DNA of 64,000 nucleotides from Arcuatula senhousia (lineage: Eukaryota > Mollusca > Bivalvia > Mytilida > Mytilidae), in contig OZ020307.1 of the NCBI GenBank assembly GCA_963971305.1, positions 50,341,702-50,405,701 of the forward strand, written 5' to 3'. Below the pieces are notes generated by a model. The model was given only the letters and a program-made list of their open reading frames with translations. It did not search any database and was not told the origin of the DNA. Within the stretch, counting starts at the first letter, position 1. Each line of letters starts with the position of its first letter. Below are positions 55,780-64,000 of the stretch, piece by piece. Position numbers and translations under genes: made by a program.

Positions 55780-55870
55780 TAGGGTCCGGTGGTGCCAGAA
55801 TACTCAACACGATTGTGAGATACAACAGAAATAGTGAGGGGATCATTTCAATAGAAGATAAAGCCAAAAA
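55780..55870 (-). repeat. Family B internal part
   Basis: GATTGTGAGATACAACAGAAATAG and GAGGGGATCATTTC correspond to 44,115-44,180. Confidence 0.5.
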
Positions 55871-55998
55871 CTTAAAACAAACATTTCATCTGACAGTTTG
55901 TAATTTTATTTTAAACGTATATATTCATAATGGTTTGGAAACGAGATTATAATATGTTCATGGGAATCCCTCTCAAGTTTTGAAGTTGTGATAGTTAC

Positions 55999-56037
55999 CT
56001 TTGTAGCGGCACCAATTGAGCGTGCTCTAATCGATCT
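55999..56037 (-). other. Candidate internal 5' UTR exon (39 nt)
   Basis: A pyrimidine-rich acceptor ending TTTGTAG and a GTAACT donor bracket 39 nt on the minus strand, between the candidate first exon and coding exon 1. It could equally be chance. Transcript reads would decide. Confidence 0.25.
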
Positions 56038-56049
56038 CTACAAAGAAAA

Positions 56050-56360
56050 ATTAACGTGAATTTCCGTGAAATGTTCATTCTTAAATCTCACTTATTAATA
56101 AGTAATTTTCACGTGAAATAAATTTAACAGGAATGTAACGTGGAAAAAAAATCGTTAATATCACTTCACGTTAACATTTTCATCTCGTAAACTGCGAAAA
56201 ATGAGAATAAAAAATGTATCGAACTGCACGAAAGTTAAAAACATTACATAACCATTCATCACGCGAAATTCAAGTGGATATTTCAGGTAAACTTAATGTT
56301 ATATTGCTCGTGAAATTAAATAAAAAGTTTTAAAGTGAATTTTGATAACTTTTTTACATG
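56050..56360. repeat. TTCACG-rich palindromic repeat
   Basis: Many TTCACG and CGTGAA words on both strands, such as TTTTCACGTGAAA near 56,106. No open frame. Confidence 0.5.
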
Positions 56361-56555
56361 TAAAATTCACGAGAGTAAAATTATGTCCATGTGTAAATGG
56401 GTCTTTAAAATGCATAAAGTTCACTCCCCATACACGAAAAAAAAAACTTTCTTCGTCCCTTACGAAAGAAAAGCATCTTTCCGTGGAACCTTTCTTTTAA
56501 ATGCTGTCAAGATAGATTTGCCACATAGGTTCATAACATTTACACCACTGACGAG

Positions 56556-56634
56556 GATCGAACCATAAACCATAGAGTTAGTGATCCGGCGCGTTAACTA
56601 CTTCACCATCGACTCTCTACCAATTTTACCATAC
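56556..56634 (-). repeat. tRNA-like sequence, probable SINE head or tRNA pseudogene
   Basis: Minus strand has a match to the pol III A box, TGGTGAAGTAG, and a B box, GGTTCGATCC, about 35 nt further on. Cloverleaf pairing looks poor, so I favour a SINE head over a working tRNA. Confidence 0.45.
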
Positions 56635-57224
56635 TATCAATGGTTAAACGAAAACTTTATCAAACCGTATGAGCCATAGAGTCAGACCGCATTTTTGCTT
56701 CTATGAATTTAAGCAACATTTAATAATTCGACTAAATAAAACTTGTTTTAATTGAAATATAGAGAGAAATGGTGGTTTCTGGGCAAAATAAATAAATTAA
56801 AAAAATAAACAAAAAACGACAAATGTCTGGTTTGTATGTCAACGTCTCCTTTCATTCCAATTGTTAAGGGAGATTTTTGTCATAAATCAATTCTAGCCGG
56901 ATAATCTCAGAAAAAATCATGAGTTGTAAAAAAATGTATAAAACTTTAGGACAAGAATGTTGTCACGGCATATTTCAAACCAATTTGTTGTTTAGTCGAA
57001 ACCTATATATCTTTGATATATTTGTTTTCAAATCCAGGCGAAGAGATTTATTGTATTTGAAAAGCGTAATAAAACGTTAATATTATCCTTTTACGTTGAT
57101 TTTCACACACCCTATTAAATCATGACGCAATAAACGCAAATAAAATGATTTGTTTTTGGATTTATGGCACAATAAACGAAAAAGTAGGAAGAAATAAAAT
57201 GTAATATATGTTTTAAATAAAGGT

Positions 57225-57402
57225 TATAACAAAACTACCGAACTTGAATGATCAATCTCATAGTCCAGAGGAAATGACAAAAACGAATCAGTCATACTGG
57301 AGAATTGGTTGATCGCAATGGTCCTGACTTGGTACAGGCATTTCAAACGAAATGGTGGGTTAAACCAGGTTTTATGGCGCCAAACCTCCCTCTTCCAATT
57401 AA
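57225..57402 (-). repeat. RT-element 3' tail, family B, close copy
   Basis: Very close to 43,917-44,098: ACTACCGAACTTGAATGATC through CCAAACCTCCCTCTTCC. Tail only. Confidence 0.75.
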
Positions 57403-58164
57403 CAAATTAAATGAAAAAAAAAGTTATAAGCCTTTTATTAGATGTACTGAAAACCTCAATCGACGTTATTGTCTTTGAAATGGTAATTACAAAAATTATA
57501 CAACGAGTGGCAATACAGGATAAAACCTAACGTTTTTGTCTTAAAAATGAACAAAACAAACATTTTTCTTATCCAATAAACGCAAGAAAAACAACCAGCG
57601 GGGATAGAGAAAAATGTACCATTTCACGTATTATACTGTTTGCAACTATAATATTCTAAGCTCTACAAACCAATAACTTAGTGGGCCAATGGTATTCAAT
57701 GATATCTTTGCTTTAACAACTTCAAATTTGAATTGCGTAAAATATGAAGTTTTCAGCAAACAGGGAAACGATGTCCGACGGATCTAAACATGTATTCCAC
57801 AGTAAAGTTAATATGGAGTAGGCTTTGCCTAAATGCGAGCATAGCTAAAAGGGACTACATGTTTATATAATGTATTTGGGGCGAGATGGTATGGGGCGAT
57901 TAAGCTTCGAGACACGTTAGTTTCGTACGTGCATATAACCAAGACGAAACGAGCAGCTTATGTGCATTTATTATTTTAAGAATATTATTTTCTTGTAAAA
58001 AACGCAATTTATTATTATTTTAAAGCATTATTTATTTTCTTATAAATTATTTTAACATTCACTCCGGACCTGTAAAAATAATTACCCTTTCCGGACCATA
58101 AAAAATCTAAATCAGCATTAGCAAATTTCTCGCGGAAACAAATACCGTAGAGCTCTCCGCTCGA

Positions 58165-58183
58165 GCGGGCACTTCGTGCCCGC
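58165..58183. repeat. GCGGGCAC hairpin with TTC loop
   Basis: GCGGGCAC-TTC-GTGCCCGC, a perfect 8-bp stem, followed by GCGAGCTATGCTCGC. Same CACTTCGTG core as the hairpin at 12.3 kb. Confidence 0.75.
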
Positions 58184-58822
58184 TTGCGAGCTATGCTCGC
58201 TATCATGTTGATATAAATTTGTTTTACCAAACATTGGCATGAAAATAATAACCATTGGGTTAAAGAAAAATAAAAAGTTTGTCAATAGCATTAAGTTTTC
58301 GGCAAACAGGAAGTAGATGTCCAACGTTCCACCAATTAAACCCATTACCACTATTATAAGGAGTAAAAGTACTTAAGACTTGTAGTACTGAGTTAACAAA
58401 CATTGTGACGGAAACGAACTTAAACATGTATTACAATAAACTAATTACCGATTGAGTCTAAGTTGTCAGATTACCCTTTATTTGCATCGAGCTTTGAAAA
58501 AAAAAGATAAATGCATGTTTGTTAGAGAACTTTATTACAACCATTGTTCCCTGCTTTATCTTTAAACCAACTAGGAAGGATTTTTAATAAATCTTACTAA
58601 TATAATTTTATCACTGATCAATGTTTGCACATTTTTACGTTGTGACTGATAAAACTAAGGAAGAAATACAATAGGATATTGATAACATTCGATCGAAGTT
58701 TATCTAAAGGAAAAATGTCAAAGAATTTTAACTTTAGAACTTGATAATTTTCATTTTTACCATTTACTTATATCTTTTGATACTTATTCTTACTTTTCTT
58801 CAAATTCGAAATGATTTCTTAC

Positions 58823-58900
58823 CTTGAAACGGAAATATTGAATATGATTTCTGATAATCAATCCTTCAGATGATCACCTGTCTTTGTGACCGTCTGCTGT
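58823..58900 (-). other. Candidate first non-coding exon of the cadherin gene
   Basis: A good donor, TTTCAAG followed by GTAAGAAAT, lies at 58,822. Upstream on the minus strand is a mixed-sequence stretch with a CACGTG E-box at 58,911-58,916. Coding exon 1 must be spliced to something upstream and this is the best placed donor. The right edge is arbitrary, and no cap site can be read. Confidence 0.35.
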
Positions 58901-58934
58901 TATCTTTAGTCACGTGATCCATATCAGTTATCTT

Positions 58935-59275
58935 AAGCAATGTGTGAAATCTCCGTTGTTTTAAGCAATTGAAGTCCTTTACATCAAGAAAAAACAATGC
59001 GTGAAATCTCCAGACAATCTTAAGTAAATGCAGCTCTTTTCATGAAGAAAAAAAATTATGTGTGATATCTCCGCGATAGTCTTAAGCAAGTGCAGTCCTT
59101 TTTGTTAAGAGATATTGCGCGAAATCCCTTAAATTTTAAGCAAGTACAGCTCTTTTTATAGAGGGAGTGAATGTGTGAGACTTTTTTCTAATACACAGTA
59201 AATGCAACCCTTTTATTCACGGATAACTTATCTCTTTTATCGGAAAAAAGTGCAGCCCTTTTCATAAAAGAAAAA
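58935..59275. repeat. Minisatellite upstream of the candidate cadherin promoter
   Basis: Five to six diverged units of 56-61 bp, starting GTGTGAAATCTCC near 58,941, 58,999, 59,060, 59,116 and 59,172, each with TTAAGCAAxTGCAGTCCTTTT. Confidence 0.75.
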
Positions 59276-59279
59276 AATG

Positions 59280-61660
59280 TATGAAAAATATTTAACAATT
59301 TAATCTAATTAATGACTTAATAATTTAAAAACTATTGATAGGAAAACAATTATCTTTTTTAAGATAAAATGGCAAAAAGGACATATGGGCGAAGCTGGTT
59401 AAATGTCAAAAGGACGATAACAAAAGCCCACTAATCAAAACATTGACTTATTCATGAGTAGACATTCGAAATAAAAAGTTGTATCAAAGACAGGTGTCAC
59501 TAAAATTTTGGATTTGAATAGTCACAAACATATAACCAAGTTCGTGGTGATTTCATCAAAAAATATATATGAAAATTTCAATAATTACCGAACAACCTAT
59601 CTCGAAGGCCGAAAACCATATAGATCGATTTGATAAAAATGGACTATACCTACAAATAAATCCAACAAAAACGTAAAAAAAATACACCAAGGAAACCGAC
59701 AAGTAGCAGTTGAAAAAAAAATAAAAAAAATCATATTGAGAAATTCATGTTATATAAGTTTGACAACCGGGTTTGTGATATACCCTATTCTAGCAAACTT
59801 TTAGTCCACTTGCAAAGGTTATCACTTTGCCCCAAACGGGTATCACTTATCTTTCAATTATATGCATGTATATTTAAATGAGTTACCTCTCTTCAGCAGC
59901 ATTTGAATCAAAATAATTAGAAGGCTGAAACCCAGAAGCGCCGAGAGAGACATACCTTACCCAATTAGTTAAAAAACTCACAAATGACATCGACCAGATG
60001 CAAGCAGTTGATGCATTTCAACATTTTTTATAAGTTGCATGTACTAGAAATTTGTAATTCTCCTTCATTTTTTAAAATAACATTATAAATTATCTCAGAT
60101 ACAACACATGGTTTCTCCTAAATACTTCTAGCGATTTTGCTTATGAAATATTTCTTAGCAATTAAAGTAAATTTTGTTAATTTTCATTTTCCTAAAAATG
60201 ATATTACGGATAATAATTCAATTCAGACCTTTAATCAAAAATCAAAAGTGTAAACAAAAGCCTTTTAGACAGACAATACAATGTACGTACAACATTTCGT
60301 TTTTGATGTCAAACAGCTCTTTTTTAAATATAACTACAAATTAAGGCGCATTTTGGTACATGTTTTAAATATTACTATTACATATTAATGAACATTTTGA
60401 CTAAATTTTAATACAAAAAAAATAAATGCATTAAACGTAAAAGCCTTAAAATAGTTTGTGTATATATGCAATTCACATTTTCAGAAATAAAACACGGGAA
60501 ACTCTGGTAAATGCAAATGTCTAAATCGGTGACATGACATGACCATATTTTTACCAAAAAGTTTTTTTTTGTCAAATTTTAAATTCGAGTTTGTTACATT
60601 GATATTAAAGTTGATGATTTTTGTTTATAAAATTTCAATTTATACATGTAATCAGTATTAGGAAATTCTAATCTACATGCTTTATGTCTAAATGAAAATT
60701 ATAAAAAAAATCCAGGCAATCAGTTTTGCGAAGCCTGATACGTGTTGTATATCTCCTTAGTTTTGCTAACCTAACCCATAAATGTTTTTTAGCTTACAGC
60801 TTACAGCTTGTACATTCATACCCGAATCAGAATGTTTCCATCTAAAACATTTTTGAATTTATTATGTTTCCTTTAAAAACATACCATAGTACGCAGGCCT
60901 AAACTTTCGACTGTTCGCCAACAGAGTATATAATGAGACTAAACTTTGGGGTTGACTAGTACGTCCCAACCTTGACTGCATCAATGCTTCCTAAACCCAA
61001 AATGCCTCTAAGGGCATTACCATCCTGTCTCCAAACTTTGTTAATTATACTGCTTTAATTCAATGGTATCAAATCCGGTTGAAGAAGGAATGCTGCATAT
61101 CGTGGAAAACAGAAATCGAACTATATAAGGTAATGCCCCAGTCACACATTCATGGATAAACACCATGGTTCCGCTAAATTCCACGGTCGATGCCAGGAAA
61201 TCCATTTGTGTAGCCCTTATAAAAGTCTATATATTTAGACTAACTAAAATAATGGTAAATTTTGCGCTGTATTGGGTCGGATAAGCTCGGAACTGTACTG
61301 TTAAACACGGTTATAAGACGGTTGATGCGAAATAACTAGTTTTAGATCGACTGTTCTACTTTTTACGATGCAAATAAGGATCAAAACGGGAAAAAAAACG
61401 TTCTCATTCGAACTAAGGCGACACTTAGTGTGGCTTTGCGGCCTTTAGTGATCTTGAAATCCGTATACATTTTTGTAGATTATCGAAACACTGTATTCAA
61501 ATTGGTTTCACGATTTCAGATTTAGTTTACCTACTAAAAATAACTATCCAACTGAACTTAAAACAAGTATCATCGCTATTATCACAATAGTAAACTTCCT
61601 GTAGTGCTTTGTTTTAAAAATAAAGAAGGAATGTGTCCATGGGACACAAATGCCCCCGCT
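59280..61660. other. Intergenic, nothing recognised
   Basis: AT-rich DNA with only short chance open frames. Confidence 0.5.
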
Positions 61661-61664
61661 TGTC

Positions 61665-61995
61665 CTAAACAGGAACTAGTAGTTTGACAGATCTGAAAGT
61701 TTCTAAGGACATACAGTATGTCATACTGAACCATCATACAAAGTTTCAAATCATTCTTGTGTACGGTTCCTGAGAAAAGCTTGACGGAAATTTTTATAGT
61801 CATGCTCACATATTTTCACTCGGCCTGAGTCCCAAACAGGACGTAGATGTCCGAAAGATCTAAAACTCGCTTAGAACGTTCAGTTTGTCATACTGAACCA
61901 TCCTACCAAGTTTGAAATCATTCTCCTGAATGGTTTCTGAGAAAAGCTTGACGAAAATTCATACGGACGTACGTATGGACGGACGGACGGACATA
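61665..61995 (-). repeat. Tandem duplication, about 170-bp unit, with (GACG)n
   Basis: GTCATACTGAACCATC-TACxAAGTTT and CTGAGAAAAGCTTGACG-AAAtt occur twice in order. The second unit ends in GGACGGACGGACGGACATACG. Confidence 0.7.
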
Positions 61996-61999
61996 CGCA

Positions 62000-64000
62000 A
62001 AACTTAAGGCATAAAAAGGGATTTACATATGCTAACCAGAGCTCCCATGAAGTTGTGGATACTGTCACTAAGATGTTTAATGTATGTGCTTTGTCATTGC
62101 AGTGCATATAATTTGCATTAGATATTTTAAAAGTTCTTACATGTAGGTATTACCAATTCGATTCGTCCAAAGAAACCTTTTTCAAATATGTGTAATTCGT
62201 CGCCCTATGCGATTGCTTTCGATTTTTCAGAAAAAAAAATATATAAAAATCATTGCAAAGGCACTTTTTGCGAACTCCTATCCATCTTTTCTCCTTTCAA
62301 TATATACATCAAGCATCTGAAAGTATTAAATACTGAGAGAGTTTATCATTTAATCAGTAAGTTCCACTAGAGATTTCTCAACTTCATACGGTTGCTTTCG
62401 TACAACGAAAGGGGAGCAGTTATTGGTCATGCAGTCAAATTAAGATGAAAACAACCTTATTGTGCACATGTTTCCCGTAGTAAAGCTAGAATTAAAATAT
62501 ATTTTTAGTTTTGAATTGTTTTTTCTTTTTATATTTTTCAAAAATATGTTTATAAATAGAATATGAACTCACATTTTGTTTGGTCTTTAGTTGGTCTAAC
62601 GAATCGTTCTTTGAAAAGTAACCGTTGAGTAACGGTTGTGTAACGTACCGCAGTGACAAGTGAACCTTTCTCAGGGATTAGCTCTAAAATTACCTTTTTA
62701 AAAATTTTAATCCCCCTAGCGGCCAGGTAAAATTTGAAAAATAAAGTCACTACCAAGAACTAATTTGAAGGGGGGACATCGATTTTTTTTTGGTCAGAAT
62801 TATTTTTGCGCAGTGCGCCAAAAATATTGATAATAATAATATAAATGCTGGATTGTCCGTAATATTTTTTTTTGCATCAGATAAATGTATCATGTATTTG
62901 CAGACAGGGATCTCATATGGTAGAATACGTTTTCAGGTCTGTTGCCTATATACGTTTACCGAGCCAACTTAGAATTTTTTTTGCACTCGGCAGGGGACCC
63001 GAATTCCGTTCTTGTTCAATTAGCTGAAGTTCTTCTTTATGATATTTTTTCTTCAACGCTCTAACCGTTTAAATCTTTTTCTTTACTTCTGGTTTTCACA
63101 AAATATTTTTCCTACAGACTAAAATTTATAATGAGAAACAATACAATCCTCCTTTCTCCTTTTCAAGTTTAATGGTTGGCACTTTTTAAATAATAATATT
63201 AACTATACATTTTACTCAGATTCAAATGCATCTCAACTTTGTAAAGTGTTGGGGAATTCACTTTATCTGTGCACTAAAGCGGTCACAAAGACGAACAAAT
63301 GTCTATGTCGAGCTTACTGAACTTAGCTCTTCTTCTTTATGATATTGTTGTCTAATATAATAAATTAACGAATTCGTATTCAACATTTCATTTAACCCTT
63401 TACAGTCTTAGTCGGCTCGGAAAACATGAAGTGGGTATAACTCAATGACATTATGCTAAAGCTGTTAACCAAATTGAAAAGTAATCCTAACACAAGACGC
63501 AGAGAATATAAGTTACAAAAATTTGGGACAAACAGATAGAGACAGACGGATGGACGAAGGACAAGTAATTGGGAATATTTCCCCCCTTTTTAGAAGTGGG
63601 GGTATAATAATACTTTTCTATGATGATGATAAATTTCATAGAAGAGTAACCAAAGAAAAAATCTAATCGGCTGTTTTTATAGCGGGCTGTTAAAAAACAC
63701 AAATATGTATTAAGTCAAAAATTAAATGTAATAATCAATTAACCCTAATGCACATTATTATATCCCCGACTGAAAATTAATGGGGTATTTTATTGAAGGG
63801 GTGTTCGTCTGTCCTTCCATTAAATCTCAGGGTACCCATTTAATATCAACAACTCCTCCTAAACTTTCTAAAAGAATTTCATAAAAAATTAAAATGCCAT
63901 TTGTTCAGAGAACAAATGAGAGGTCTTTCCCTGTCTCTTGTCGCTCTGTCGCTTTAGCATGTTAGCATTATGGTGTCCAATACATGTACTATAGACAAAT
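62000..64000. other. Intergenic, nothing recognised
   Basis: No gene seen. A repeat-like stretch with GACAGACGGATGGACG and a small CCCCCCTTTTTAGAAGTGGGGG stem occurs near 63,540-63,610. Confidence 0.45.

Overview
The window looks like AT-rich nuclear DNA of a mollusc, most likely a bivalve. The evidence is a large intron-rich animal gene, vertebrate-type (TTAGGG) interstitial telomere repeats, and dense small transposons and reverse-transcriptase fragments of kinds I associate with bivalve genomes. The exact species cannot be read from the sequence.

One gene dominates: a non-classical cadherin on the minus strand. I assembled 36 coding exons by hand, from a signal-peptide exon at 52,354-52,412 to a stop codon at 6,239. 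All reading phases agree across all 35 introns, and the exons sum to 5,688 nt (1,895 residues plus stop). The protein has a signal peptide, 13 extracellular cadherin (EC) repeats ending in DxNDN-type linkers, a 14th atypical EC-like unit, a membrane-adjacent domain, one transmembrane helix and a tail of about 150 residues. The tail carries an NPLY motif and a C-terminal TEV that fits a class I PDZ ligand. One internal exon is only 12 nt long (44,862-44,873). One or two non-coding 5' exons probably lie upstream (about 56.0 kb and 58.8-58.9 kb), just downstream of a minisatellite.

Layout: 1-1.75 kb holds an AT-rich palindromic repeat and a Tc1-type transposon with perfect 30-bp inverted ends but a broken transposase. 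3.4-5.2 kb holds two convergent fragments of a reverse-transcriptase element. 6.2-52.4 kb is the cadherin gene. Its introns carry inverted-repeat elements (12.8, 14.9, 47.6 and 50.0 kb), a frameshifted reverse transcriptase (18.4-19.3 kb), 5'-truncated LINE ends, many copies of two element-tail repeats, tandem arrays, and a composite block of telomeric and GATATCG repeats (27.4-28.9 kb). 52.4-59.3 kb holds the probable 5' introns and exons, more retroelement debris, a foldback and a tRNA-like sequence. 59.3-64 kb has repeats but no gene that I can recognise.

I found no rRNA gene, CRISPR array or prokaryotic operon. All exon boundaries are hand-read from splice signals, phase and cadherin motifs, without transcript data.
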